Source of the DNA: Larkinella soli
GTDB lineage: Bacteria > Bacteroidota > Bacteroidia > Cytophagales > Spirosomataceae
Assembly: GCF_003703975.1 (NCBI RefSeq)
Contig: NZ_QTJY01000005.1
Coordinates: 248,001-312,000, forward strand
Length of the DNA: 64,000 bases
Direction of reading: 5' to 3'
The position numbers were made by a program, and so were the translations under genes. This document shows, in pieces, positions 15,535 to 24,194 of this stretch (its first letter is position 1; the number at the start of each line of letters is the position of its first letter). A model generated the notes under the pieces. The model made no database searches, was not told the DNA's origin, and saw nothing but the letters and a program-made list of their open reading frames with translations.

Positions 15535-18162
15535 CTATTCGGAGCGCAGGGAGGTCACGGGATTCGTCAGGGCGGCTTTGATGCTTTTGAAACTGATCGT
15601 CAGCAGAGCAATCAGCAGGGCCAGTGTCGCCGAGAGGCCAAATACCCATCCGTCTATATTGATCCGGTAGGCAAAATCCTGCAACCACTGTTTCATGACA
15701 TACCAGGCAATCGGGGAAGCGATGGCCACGGCGATGAACACCAGCTTCAGAAAGTCCTTTGACAGCAGCAGCACGATGCTCCCGACGGACGCGCCCAGCA
15801 CCTTGCGGATGCCGATCTCCTTCGTCCGCTGTTCCGCCGTGAAGGTCACCAGCCCGAACAGCCCCAGGCAGGAGACGAAAATCGCCAGTAAGGCAAAATA
15901 CAGGACGATGCGGCCGGTCTGCTCCTCGGTCCGGTACTGCCTCTCGAGTTCCTGGTCCACGAACGTATACTGGGGAGCCGTTTCGCGCTCGTATTTTTTA
16001 TAAATACGTTCGACGGCCGAAATAGCCTCCCTGACCCGGCCCGGACGGGTTTTTACCAGCAGCCGGGAGAAGGTTTCCGACGGCCGGTAGCGGAACAGAC
16101 AGGGCTCGATGGTGGCCGTCAGCGGCCGGAAATGAAAATCATTGACCACGCCGATGACCCGGCCTTTGACGTCCCAGAGGGAAAGCTCCTTCCCGACGGC
16201 TTTCCGGGGTGTCCAGCCCATCTGGCGGGCGGCCGTTGCGTTGATGAGATACGCCGAGGTCGTATCGGTCAGGATGGCGGCATCGAAGTTGCGCCCGGTC
16301 ATCAGCTTCATGCCGGTCGCATTCAGGAAATCCGGGTCGACATTCATCTGGGTGACCAGCAACTCCTGCCCCGGCTGCTTGCCGGTCCAGTCGACGGCGG
16401 ACGTCGAGGAGATCACATCGACGAGGTCGGTCGACGTGCCTGCCACCGAGGCCACGCTGCTTTCCTGCCGGAGGTCCGCCTTCATCAGGGCGACGCGCCC
16501 CGGCAGGTCGTTCTTCAGCCGGACGGAGAGCAGCTGCGACTGGTCGAAGCCCAGATCTTTGTCCTGAATGTATCTCAACTGACGGTAGATCAGGATGGCG
16601 CCGATTACCAGGACGACCGAAAACGTAAACTGGACCACCACCAGCACCCGCCGGAACAGTTGTCCCGACCGGTGGTCGAACACGCCCTTCAGCACCCGGA
16701 CGGGCTGAAATCTCGACAGAATGAAGGCCGGATACAGACCGGCCAGCAGACCGACCAGCAGGATGAATACGGCGATTCCCAGCCCGAAATAGGGCTCGCC
16801 GACCGGCACCGACAGTGATTTTCCGGTCAGGGCGTTCAGAACCGGCAGGGCGATCCACAACAGACCCAGCGAAAGTACCACCGACAGCAGCGTGGTCAGC
16901 ATGGCTTCGCCCAGAAACTGGGTGACCAGCTGACTGCGCAGGGCGCCGACGGCCTTTCGGATGCCCACTTCCCGCGCCCGCCGGGAAGCCCGGGCCGTGG
17001 CCAGGTTCACGAAGTTGAAAAGGGCGATGAACAGCACCATCAGCCCGACCACCGCGAAAATCCGGAGGTAAGCGATGCTGCCCGTCGGGTTCCAGTCGGT
17101 CCGGAAATCGAAATTCGAGAACAGATAAAGGTCATGCAGCGGCTGAAGGGCCAGCGTCGTGTTTGCCGAGTGTTTCCGCTCGGTGAGATAGTTTTCCAGT
17201 TTGGCACCCAGGGCGGAGACGTCGGTGCCGGGCCGGAGTTGCAGGTAGGTATGGTAATTATTGCTCCCCCATTGAAAGTTCCGCTGCTGCAATTCGTCGT
17301 GCCGCATCGACAGCAGCACATCGAACTGAAGGCTCGAATTAGCCGGCGCGTTCCGAATTACCCCCGCCAGCGTCAGAATACGGTCTTTGCCGAATCGCAT
17401 CGGCTGCCCCAGCAGGCGGCCCGATTGCCGCCAGTCGGCACCGAAAAGCCGTTCCGCGACCGTTTCGCTGATTACGACCTCGTCAGGCCCCAGCAAGGCC
17501 CGGCGGGGGTTTCCCCGCACCAGCGGAAAATCAAACAGGCTGAAAAACGAGTTATCCACCACCCGCATGGCCGAAGGTTCGATCCGCTTCTCTCCCACCT
17601 GCAGCACGCCCCCCCGGCTGCCCACCCGGCAGGTCCCGATAATTTCGGCGAATTCGGTTTTCAGGGCCGGGGCCAGCGGCCCGGGAGACACCGCGACGTG
17701 GTAGATCGTCCCGGCCTGGTTCTGGCTTTCCACCACGCGGTAGATGTCCGCAGCGTGGGTGTGAAACCGGTTGAACCGGTATTCGTCCCAGATATACAGC
17801 CCGATGGCCAGGCAGCAGGTCAGCCCGATCGACAGACCGGCGACGTTGATGCCGGAATACACCTTGTTGTTCCACAGATTCCGCCAGGCGATTTTCAGAT
17901 AGTTGCGTACCATATTCGGATGAGGTAGAAAGGATGAAGACCAATCCTGAAATCCCGAACCGGCTGCGGGCCGGCGGAGGGTAAACGGCCGGGCAAATCC
18001 CAGCACATCGCGCCAGTACCGCCTTCGGGCGGCCGAAAGCCCCACCCGCCCGAGCTGGTAGGCGAATTCTTCGTGCAGATCGCCCTGGATTTCTTCCAGC
18101 AGGTGCGGGGCGCAGAACCACCGCAGCAGACGGTCGGCAAAACGGGGGGGTTGCGGTTTCAT
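15535..18162 (-). CDS. Prefix-domain FtsX/MacB-type permease, copy 7
   Basis: This 875 aa protein starts MKPQPPRFADRLLRWFCAPH and has the same prefix module as copy 6 at residues ~1-57. A linker (RRPAAGSGFQDWSSSFLPHP) leads to the canonical MVRNYLKIAWRNLWNNKVYS. Coupling motifs are REVGIRKAVGALRSQ (~397) and KEIGIRKVLGASV. The tail is NPVTSLRSE. It lies 19 bp below PadR and 11 bp above copy 6, so the three form one leftward unit. The prefix is thought to be a cytoplasmic helical module; in other phyla it accompanies PadR-linked orphan permeases, which supports a functional link to the regulator here. The gene is complete. Confidence 0.92.
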   Translation of the reverse strand: MKPQPPRFADRLLRWFCAPHLLEEIQGDLHEEFAYQLGRVGLSAARRRYWRDVLGFARPFTLRRPAAGSGFQDWSSSFLPHPNMVRNYLKIAWRNLWNNKVYSGINVAGLSIGLTCCLAIGLYIWDEYRFNRFHTHAADIYRVVESQNQAGTIYHVAVSPGPLAPALKTEFAEIIGTCRVGSRGGVLQVGEKRIEPSAMRVVDNSFFSLFDFPLVRGNPRRALLGPDEVVISETVAERLFGADWRQSGRLLGQPMRFGKDRILTLAGVIRNAPANSSLQFDVLLSMRHDELQQRNFQWGSNNYHTYLQLRPGTDVSALGAKLENYLTERKHSANTTLALQPLHDLYLFSNFDFRTDWNPTGSIAYLRIFAVVGLMVLFIALFNFVNLATARASRRAREVGIRKAVGALRSQLVTQFLGEAMLTTLLSVVLSLGLLWIALPVLNALTGKSLSVPVGEPYFGLGIAVFILLVGLLAGLYPAFILSRFQPVRVLKGVFDHRSGQLFRRVLVVVQFTFSVVLVIGAILIYRQLRYIQDKDLGFDQSQLLSVRLKNDLPGRVALMKADLRQESSVASVAGTSTDLVDVISSTSAVDWTGKQPGQELLVTQMNVDPDFLNATGMKLMTGRNFDAAILTDTTSAYLINATAARQMGWTPRKAVGKELSLWDVKGRVIGVVNDFHFRPLTATIEPCLFRYRPSETFSRLLVKTRPGRVREAISAVERIYKKYERETAPQYTFVDQELERQYRTEEQTGRIVLYFALLAIFVSCLGLFGLVTFTAEQRTKEIGIRKVLGASVGSIVLLLSKDFLKLVFIAVAIASPIAWYVMKQWLQDFAYRINIDGWVFGLSATLALLIALLTISFKSIKAALTNPVTSLRSE
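17991..18162 (-). repeat. Prefix-module DNA repeat B
   Basis: This is the partner of 15352-15523: the same 172 bp with about three substitutions, encoding the first 57 residues of copy 7. It ends exactly at the start codon. The homology breaks down immediately upstream of the ATG and shortly after the RPF(S/T)LRRP codons. Confidence 0.85.
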
Positions 18163-18181
18163 GGCGCCGGGTGGTTAGATC

Positions 18182-18520
18182 TCAAAGACTCGTTGCGGGA
18201 TGGATCAGACCGCCCAGCCGCCCCCAGAAACTCGTCCGGACCTCCTGAATCTCGACCAGCGTGCGCCGTCCGTAGGCCGTTACCTGGAACAGGCGTTTCC
18301 GGCGGCCTCCGCGCTCGGCGGTCGGCTCGCCCATCTCCGAGGACACCATGCCTTTTTCTTCCAGCCGGTGCAGGGCGGCATGGATCTGATTCAGACGCAC
18401 CGGGCGGCCGGTCTGCTCAATGATTTCATGGGTGATGGCTACCCCGTAAGCCTGTCCTTCCAGCACGGCCACGGTCAGCAGAACGATCTCTTCGAACTCA
18501 CCCAGATAGCTGCGTTTCAT
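18182..18520 (-). CDS. PadR-family transcriptional regulator
   Basis: This is a 112 aa protein from ATG 18520 (MKRSYLGEFEEIVLLTVAVL); an in-frame TTG three codons upstream is less likely. The winged helix spans about residues 10-85. The segments LEGQAYGVAITHEIIEQTG and NQIHAALHRLEEKGMVSSE form the helix-turn-helix and recognition helix, and GGRRKRLFQVTAYGRRTL is the wing. The family represses genes for efflux and envelope proteins and dimerises through a C-terminal helix, which is short here. It heads the unit PadR - copy 7 - copy 6, so it may autoregulate and control these two prefix permeases. Its own promoter looks sigma-54-type, which is unusual for a PadR gene. Confidence 0.9.
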   Translation of the reverse strand: MKRSYLGEFEEIVLLTVAVLEGQAYGVAITHEIIEQTGRPVRLNQIHAALHRLEEKGMVSSEMGEPTAERGGRRKRLFQVTAYGRRTLVEIQEVRTSFWGRLGGLIHPATSL

Positions 18521-18547
18521 TCCGGTCAATTAGTTCTATTTTTGCTG

Positions 18548-18653
18548 AGCAAATGCTTTGCCAACTTCAAAAAAGCCCCGAAACGGCGTTTCGGGGCGGA
18601 GTTAAATTTCGGCATTGTCCGAAATCGTACAAATACTGTCCGGGGATGAACAG
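18548..18653 (-). promoter_or_regulatory. Sigma-54-like promoter with tandem palindromes, head of PadR-permease unit
   Basis: Leftward TTGGCAAAGCATTTGCT (18564-18548) is the best -24/-12 match in the window: GG and GC exactly 10 bases apart, with TTGC at -12. Upstream are TGTCCGAAATCGTACA (18616-18631) and TGTCCGGGGATGAACA (18637-18652), 21 bp apart. The inner edge is 53 bp from the TGG. A leftward terminator hairpin (18569-18597) lies between sites and promoter; an enhancer-type activator acting by DNA looping would tolerate that. Confidence 0.75.
18569..18597 (-). terminator. Rho-independent terminator, leftward
   Basis: A 10-bp perfect stem, GCCCCGAAAC (18575-18584) with GTTTCGGGGC (18588-18597), has a 3-base loop. 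Reading leftward it is followed by six T. It would stop transcripts running left out of the permease unit ending at 19253 before they reach PadR. It is upstream of the predicted PadR promoter, so it does not block PadR. Confidence 0.8.
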
Positions 18654-18708
18654 TGCCGGCCGCAATTTCCGGCACAAAAAATGCCTTGAGTGAATGACCG
18701 GGAATCCG

Positions 18709-18715
18709 TACCTTC
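18709..18715 (+). promoter_or_regulatory. Candidate -7 element TACCTTC of the small membrane protein gene
   Basis: TACCTTC ends 20 nt before ATG 18736 and matches the TACCTT core seen at four other genes. If real, it rules out the upstream ATG at 18694 as the start. The palindrome pair at 18616-18652 is also upstream of this gene, so divergent control is possible but not shown. Confidence 0.4.
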
Positions 18716-18735
18716 AGCCCGTCTGCCCTTACCTT

Positions 18736-19227
18736 ATGGCACCAAACCACTACCTCACCGATCACCGGCTGCGGGCCGGTCTGCTCCTGTTCTGGTCGCT
18801 GTATTTCACCTCCGTTTTTCTCAGCAACAGCGGAGACGCCCTCAAAGCCGCGGGCCTGCTTCCGGACGACTGGCTCTTCGTTTCGGGCAACTACGAACTG
18901 GTCCGGAAGGTGGTCGGCATCTACCGTCCGCCGGGCTGGCTGGCCGGGCTGATGTTTGCGGGGGTCATCGGCTGGCAGGCCGCCGGGCTGGCGCTGTTCT
19001 GGCAGGCCTTTCTGCTGACGCTTCGCCGGGCGACGGAATACCGGGTGGCCATCCACCGGGCCTTTGCGCTGACGATCGGCCTCTGGGCAGCTTTCATCCT
19101 GGCCGACGAGTTCTTTCTGGCCTACGAAATGGGCGGGCTTTCCGCCACACACTATAATCTTCTGATCGCCGAGGTGGTCATGTTCATCCTCATCCGGAGG
19201 ATCAATCATGAGGAAAGGAAATTGTGA
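18736..19227 (+). CDS. Small four-helix inner-membrane protein of unknown function
   Basis: This is a 163 aa protein from ATG 18736 (MAPNHYLTDHRLRAGLLLFW). An in-frame ATG at 18694 would add 14 residues of non-membrane sequence and is disfavoured by a TACCTTC box at 18709. Four hydrophobic segments are visible at about residues 12-33, 67-95, 105-130 and 140-158. Charged residues (FILADEFFLAYEMG) lie in helix three. I do not recognise the family. It is one of the few rightward genes in the permease array and converges on the permease ending at 19253. Their stop codons sit within one shared hairpin. Confidence 0.75.
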   Translation: MAPNHYLTDHRLRAGLLLFWSLYFTSVFLSNSGDALKAAGLLPDDWLFVSGNYELVRKVVGIYRPPGWLAGLMFAGVIGWQAAGLALFWQAFLLTLRRATEYRVAIHRAFALTIGLWAAFILADEFFLAYEMGGLSATHYNLLIAEVVMFILIRRINHEERKL

Positions 19228-19260
19228 ATAACCGGGCGGCAGAGCCGCCTGGTTATTCAC
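19224..19260. terminator. Hairpin spanning the two stop codons of convergent genes
   Basis: GTGAATAACCGGGCGG (19224-19239) pairs with CCGCCTGGTTATTCAC (19245-19260) over 16 bp with one G-T position and a 5-base loop. It contains TGA of the rightward gene and TAA of the leftward permease. There is no T run on either side, so it may be a weak bidirectional terminator or an RNA 3'-end stabiliser. Confidence 0.6.
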
Positions 19261-21661
19261 TTCGAAGGCTTTTCACCGGGTTCATCAGAGCCGCCTTCAC
19301 CGACTGGAAGGAGATGGTCAGCAGGGCGATCAGCACGGCGAGCAGAGCCGCCAGCCCGAACACCCACCAGTCGATGTCGATGCGGTAGGCGAAGTCCTGA
19401 AGCCAGGTCCGGATGGCATACCAGGCCACGGGTGACGCGATCAGAATGGCGATGCCGACCAGCTTCAGGAAGTCTTTCGACAGCAGGCCGATGATTCCCG
19501 TCACCGACGCGCCCAGCACCTTGCGGATACCGATCTCCTTCACCCGTCGTTCGGCCGAGAAGGACGCCAGCCCGAACAGCCCCAGACAGGATATAATGAT
19601 CGCCAGCGTCGCCAGGATGCCGACGATCCGGCTTACCTGGCCGTCGGCTCGGTAGAGTTCGGCAAAGTGTTCGTCCAGGAAGGTGTAGTCGAACGGCTCG
19701 TCGGGCGCGAGCCGTTTCCAGACCGATTCGGCGTAGGCCACGGCCTGTTTCGCCTGCCGGCCGTTGATCCGCACCGACATTTCGTTGTAGCCCCAGTCTT
19801 TCATGTCGAAGATGCAGAGCGTCTCGATCTTGTGATGCAGCGAGTTGAAGTTGAAATCTTTCGCCACTCCCACGATCCGGCCCAGCGAATCCATGCCCCC
19901 GAAGCCGAAATTACGGCCGATCAGCGACTGATAGGTGCCTTTGGGCTGGTCTCTCAGGAGTTCTTTGGCCAGCGATTCGTTGATGATGTAGGCTTTTCCG
20001 TTATCGGCTTCACCATCCTTCCGGAAGTTACGGCCCGCCAGAATGGGAATCCGATACAGCGTCAGGTAATCCGGGTCGACGATGACCTGCGAGGAGGTCA
20101 GTTCGCGCACCGGGCCGGGACCGTGAAACCGCACGCCGGTCTGGTGCAGGTTGTTGCCCAGCCGCTGCTGCGAGCCGGTGACGGCGGTGATGAGCGAACT
20201 GGCGGTCAGTTCCTGCTTCAGGGCCTGAAACTTGGGGTGCGTCCGCGCATTCAGCGGAATGACCATCACCTGCTCCCGGTCGAAGCCGGGGTTGCGGTCC
20301 TGCATGAACTGCAACTGCCGGACCGCAAAGGCCGTGGCGATCATCAGGAAGATGGCGCTGGCAAACTGCCCGATCACCAGCGCGTTGCGGAAGCCGGCTT
20401 TGCTGCGGCCCACCTGCACGGCTCCTTTCAATACCCGCGTCGGCTGGAAGGACGACAGGAAGGCGGCCGGATACAGCCCGGACAGAACGCCGATCAGGAC
20501 GGTGCCGGCCAGAACGCCCGCCAGCAGGCCCGGCTGTTCGAACAGCGGCAGGTTCAATTCCCGCCGGCTCAGGTCGCGCACGTAGGGCAGCACCAGATAC
20601 ACCAGCACGAGGGCCAGTCCCAGCGCCAGGGTAGACAGCATCACCGACTCGCCGATGAACTGCATCGCCAGCTGAAACCGCTGGGCACCGACGGCCTTCC
20701 GAACCCCCACCTCCCGCGCCCGTCCCGCCGAGCGGGCCGTGCTGAGGTTCATGAAGTTGACGCAGGCGATGATCAGCACGATCAGGGCGATGATCGAAAA
20801 GACGTAGGTATGGTTGCTGTCGAACTTCTGGAAATTGATGTAGTCGTGGGTGATGTCCACCGACTTGCCGTGGACGTCCGCGAGGGGCTGGAGAAACAGT
20901 TCGTAAAATTTCCAGCCGTCGCCCCGCATGTGTTTTTTCAGGAAGGCCGGAAACTTCCGCTCCAGGGCCGCGATGTCGGTTCCTTCGGCAAGGTCGAGGT
21001 AGGTCACCAGCCAGTTTCCGCCCCAGTTGTTCATGTAATCGGGCCGGGTGATGGTGTTGAAGGAGAACAGGCCGTCGAACTGAAGGTGGGAGTTCTTCGG
21101 CACGTTTTCAAGAATGCCCGTCACCCGGAAAGTGAGCGTATCCTGATCGTACATCGTCAGGGTTTTCCCGACAGCCGATCCGGCACCGAACAGCCGTTCG
21201 GCACTTTCGGCCGTCAGCACCACACTGCCCGGTTTTATCAGAACCGAATTCCGGTCGCCTTCACGCAGTTTGAAATCGAAGAGCCGGAGAAAGGTCGAAT
21301 CGGCCCACAGCACTTTGGGGAGGATGGTTTTCTTCTCCCGGTAAACCAGCGGCACCTTTTCAAACGAGGTGATGCGGGCGAAATTCCGGATTTCGGGATA
21401 TTCCTTTTTCAGGGTCGGGCCCATCGGAAACATCGAGAGGGCCACGTTCTGGGGTGCCACCATGCCCGGAAACTTCTGGACTTCATCGAGCCGGTAGATG
21501 TTTCTGGTATGAAACCGGTCGAAGCTCCGTTCATAGAAGACGAACAGCAGAATCAGCAGACAGGCGGCCATGCCGATCGCCAGTCCGACGATGTTGATGG
21601 CGGAATACACCCTGTTCTTCCACAGGTTCCGCCAGGCGATTTTAAGGTAGTTCCGGAGCAT
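19253..21661 (-). CDS. FtsX/MacB-type duplicated ABC permease, copy 8
   Basis: This 802 aa protein starts MLRNYLKIAWRNLWKNRVYS, almost the same as copy 7. Coupling motifs are REVGVRKAVGAQRFQ (~316) and KEIGIRKVLGASVTG (~704). The tail is NPVKSLRSE. The first periplasmic domain carries NVALSMFPMGPTLKKEYPEI; the second has the ELTSSQVIVDPDYLTLYRIP segment typical of the family. It is the last gene of the leftward unit headed at 28991, 49 bp below copy 9. No ATPase follows. Confidence 0.92.
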   Translation of the reverse strand: MLRNYLKIAWRNLWKNRVYSAINIVGLAIGMAACLLILLFVFYERSFDRFHTRNIYRLDEVQKFPGMVAPQNVALSMFPMGPTLKKEYPEIRNFARITSFEKVPLVYREKKTILPKVLWADSTFLRLFDFKLREGDRNSVLIKPGSVVLTAESAERLFGAGSAVGKTLTMYDQDTLTFRVTGILENVPKNSHLQFDGLFSFNTITRPDYMNNWGGNWLVTYLDLAEGTDIAALERKFPAFLKKHMRGDGWKFYELFLQPLADVHGKSVDITHDYINFQKFDSNHTYVFSIIALIVLIIACVNFMNLSTARSAGRAREVGVRKAVGAQRFQLAMQFIGESVMLSTLALGLALVLVYLVLPYVRDLSRRELNLPLFEQPGLLAGVLAGTVLIGVLSGLYPAAFLSSFQPTRVLKGAVQVGRSKAGFRNALVIGQFASAIFLMIATAFAVRQLQFMQDRNPGFDREQVMVIPLNARTHPKFQALKQELTASSLITAVTGSQQRLGNNLHQTGVRFHGPGPVRELTSSQVIVDPDYLTLYRIPILAGRNFRKDGEADNGKAYIINESLAKELLRDQPKGTYQSLIGRNFGFGGMDSLGRIVGVAKDFNFNSLHHKIETLCIFDMKDWGYNEMSVRINGRQAKQAVAYAESVWKRLAPDEPFDYTFLDEHFAELYRADGQVSRIVGILATLAIIISCLGLFGLASFSAERRVKEIGIRKVLGASVTGIIGLLSKDFLKLVGIAILIASPVAWYAIRTWLQDFAYRIDIDWWVFGLAALLAVLIALLTISFQSVKAALMNPVKSLRSE

Positions 21662-21710
21662 GGTTTTGAGGATAGTTAGAGGGTTAAGGCGGTAAAGCTG
21701 CGCGGGGGTC

Positions 21711-24083
21711 TCACTCGCTCCGCAGCGACTTCACCGGGTTCATCAAAGCCGCTTTCACCGACTGCGCGGATACGGTGATCAGGGCGAAACTTCCGGCGAG
21801 GCCTCCCGCCAGGGCGAACACCCACCACTCGATGCTGATCCGGTTGGCGTACTCCTGGAGCCACTGGTCCATGGCATACCAGCCGATCGGCACGGCAATG
21901 ACGAAAGCCACCCCGACCAGCTTCAGGAAGTCTTTCGACAGCAGGGAAACGATGCTGAGAACGGTAGCGCCCAGCACCTTGCGTACGCCGATCTCCTTCG
22001 TCCGCTGGCCGACGACGAATGCCACCAGGCCCAGCAGCCCCAGCGAGCCGATCAGAATGCCGACGGCCGCAAAGAGGGTCAGAAAATTGGAGAGCCGCCG
22101 TTCGCTTTCGTAGAAGCCCCGGATCTCGTCGTCGAGCATCGTGTATTTGAAATAATTCGCCGGAAACAGCGAGCGCCAGTACCGCTCGATATGACCGAGC
22201 GCCCCGGCCGACTGCCCCGGCGTGAACCGGATGATGGCCGACTCAAAATTCCAGCCCGCATACACGAACACATGGGGCTGAACCCCCTCCTTCAGGTTCT
22301 GGGAATAATAATCCTTCACCACGCCGATGACCGTAAACCGGTCGCCGTTGAAGCCCAGCCGGGCGCCGACGGCTTTCCGGGGCTGCCGGAACCCCATGTC
22401 GCGGGCGGTTTTTTCGTTGATGATCAGGACCTGGTTCGTATCAGCCGGGGTGAATGTTCTTCCGGCCAGAACCGGTATGCGGAAGAAACGGAAATAATTC
22501 GTGTCGACAAACTGATGGCGGACCGTCTGCACACCGCCCGGGAAGTGCGGGTCGGTGGCGGTATTCCACCAGTGGTTATAAGCGCTCGTCGGGGTGGTCA
22601 GTCCGAACGTCACCTCCCGGACGGCCGGATGCTGGAGAAGCTGCTGCCGGAACCGTTCCCGAACGACCGGGTTCCCTTTGTCCGGCAGCCGGACCCGCAC
22701 CACCGCCGTCCGACTGAATCCGAGGTCTTTCCGATAAAAATAACGAATCTGGCTGAGGCCGATCAGGGTACAGATCACCAGCACCTGGGCGATCACGAAC
22801 TGGGTCACCACCAGCACCTGCCGCAGGGAAATACCGGTTTTCGGAATATAAACCCGCCCCCGCAGCGCCCGGATGGGCTGAAAACCGGAGAGTACGAAAG
22901 CCGGATAAAAACCCGCCAGCGCCGTGACGGCCACTCCCAGCAGAGCCAGAAACAAACCGGTCTGGCCATCCCAGACCTCCGACTGCGCCACCTGCGTGGT
23001 CAGCACCTGATCGGCGTACCCGATGAGCTGCCCGGCCAGCAGGCCGCCCAGCCCCAGGGCGACTCCCACGAGCAGGGCGGTTTCGCCCAGAAACTGCGCC
23101 ATCAGCTGTGGCCGGCTGCTGCCGAGTACTTTCCGCATGGCAATCTCCGAACTCCGCCGGGTGGCCTGCACCGTCGCCAGGTTGATGAAGTTGATGCAGG
23201 CGATCACGATCAGGAACAGACCGATTCCGCTGAGAGTCATCAGCATCCAGTTCGGCATGAAATAGGTAAAGGGGTCGTTGGCGGGATTCCGGTGCGATTC
23301 GGATGCCGTCTCCAGACCGTAACGGACGTAATTCGATTCTTTGGTGTGCTGCTGCGCCAGGCGGGTCAGCGCGTCGGCGATCCGTTCCGGTGCCACACCC
23401 GGTTTCAGCAGGACGTACCCATGATGCCAGGAGTCTCCGCCCGACCAGTAGTTTTCGTTCCGGAGCCACGTGTTGAGCGTCAGCAGCGTAAGCCGGGGCA
23501 TGACGAACTGAAACTGAAAATCGGAGTTGGCCGGCACCTTCCTGAAAATACCGCCGACGGTGAGGGTGATCTTCGTATCGTACACGATGGGCTGCCCCAT
23601 GGCTTTTTCGACACTGCCGAACAGCCGCCGGGCGGTCGGTTCGTCGAGGGCCACCTGACCGGGAGCGATCAGCGACCGGCGGGGTGATCCCTGCACCCAT
23701 TCGAGGTCGATCATTTCGAAAAAGTCGGCCGGGGCGAAGAAAACGTTCTCCATATTGAACACCTGGCCGGCAGCCTTCACCGTCAGGTCGGAATACCGCT
23801 GCACGTTGGCGGCTTTTTCCACGCCCGGCACCTGCTCCCGCAGGGCCTTGATCACGCCCTGCGGCACATGGGAAGTAGACTTGCCGAACTTGTCGAACGC
23901 CTGAATCCGAAACAGCCGGTCGGCCAGGGCATGGTGGCGATCGAAGCCGTATTCGAACCGGACGATCCAGAACAGGACAATGGCCACGCCAAGCCCCAGC
24001 GTCAGGCCGGTGACGTTGATCAGCGCGTAGCCCCGGTTGCGAAGCAGGTTGCGCCAGGCGGTTTTAATCGTGTTGCGTACCAT
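21711..24083 (-). CDS. FtsX/MacB-type duplicated ABC permease, copy 9 (divergent coupling loop)
   Basis: This is a 790 aa protein from ATG 24083 (MVRNTIKTAWRNLLRNRGYA). The frame is open 25 codons further upstream into a repeat, which I reject because family members start at M-x-R-N. The first coupling loop reads SSEIAMRKVLGSSRPQ (~313), where every other copy has (K/R)EVG(I/V/L/M)RK; the second is canonical, KEIGVRKVLGATV. It shares FDRHHA, NFINLAT and WWN/WWT segments with copy 10, so the two form a subgroup. The tail is NPVKSLRSE. A repeat (R3) separates it from copy 10. Loss of the conserved Gly and charged residue may weaken one ATPase contact. Confidence 0.9.
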   Translation of the reverse strand: MVRNTIKTAWRNLLRNRGYALINVTGLTLGLGVAIVLFWIVRFEYGFDRHHALADRLFRIQAFDKFGKSTSHVPQGVIKALREQVPGVEKAANVQRYSDLTVKAAGQVFNMENVFFAPADFFEMIDLEWVQGSPRRSLIAPGQVALDEPTARRLFGSVEKAMGQPIVYDTKITLTVGGIFRKVPANSDFQFQFVMPRLTLLTLNTWLRNENYWSGGDSWHHGYVLLKPGVAPERIADALTRLAQQHTKESNYVRYGLETASESHRNPANDPFTYFMPNWMLMTLSGIGLFLIVIACINFINLATVQATRRSSEIAMRKVLGSSRPQLMAQFLGETALLVGVALGLGGLLAGQLIGYADQVLTTQVAQSEVWDGQTGLFLALLGVAVTALAGFYPAFVLSGFQPIRALRGRVYIPKTGISLRQVLVVTQFVIAQVLVICTLIGLSQIRYFYRKDLGFSRTAVVRVRLPDKGNPVVRERFRQQLLQHPAVREVTFGLTTPTSAYNHWWNTATDPHFPGGVQTVRHQFVDTNYFRFFRIPVLAGRTFTPADTNQVLIINEKTARDMGFRQPRKAVGARLGFNGDRFTVIGVVKDYYSQNLKEGVQPHVFVYAGWNFESAIIRFTPGQSAGALGHIERYWRSLFPANYFKYTMLDDEIRGFYESERRLSNFLTLFAAVGILIGSLGLLGLVAFVVGQRTKEIGVRKVLGATVLSIVSLLSKDFLKLVGVAFVIAVPIGWYAMDQWLQEYANRISIEWWVFALAGGLAGSFALITVSAQSVKAALMNPVKSLRSE

Positions 24084-24116
24084 GCAGAAGAAGACTTGTT
24101 TTGACTCAAAAAAGGG

Positions 24117-24193
24117 ACCACCCCCGACCGGAGCGCCGGTCCGACCCCTCCTTACCAAGGAGGCCGGGCCGCCGGTGCGGGGCGGGGGGTGGT
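24117..24193. repeat. Palindromic intergenic repeat, copy R3 (degenerate)
   Basis: A shortened form of R1 with ACCACCCCCGACCGGAGCG at the left, one CCCCTCCTTACCAAGGAGG core, and GCGGGGGGTGGT at the right end, one base from the stop codon of the permease 24195-26624. The right half (GCCGGGCCGCCGGTGCGG) matches a fragment near 57355-57376, so this is a variant subtype. Confidence 0.75.
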
Positions 24194-24194
24194 C

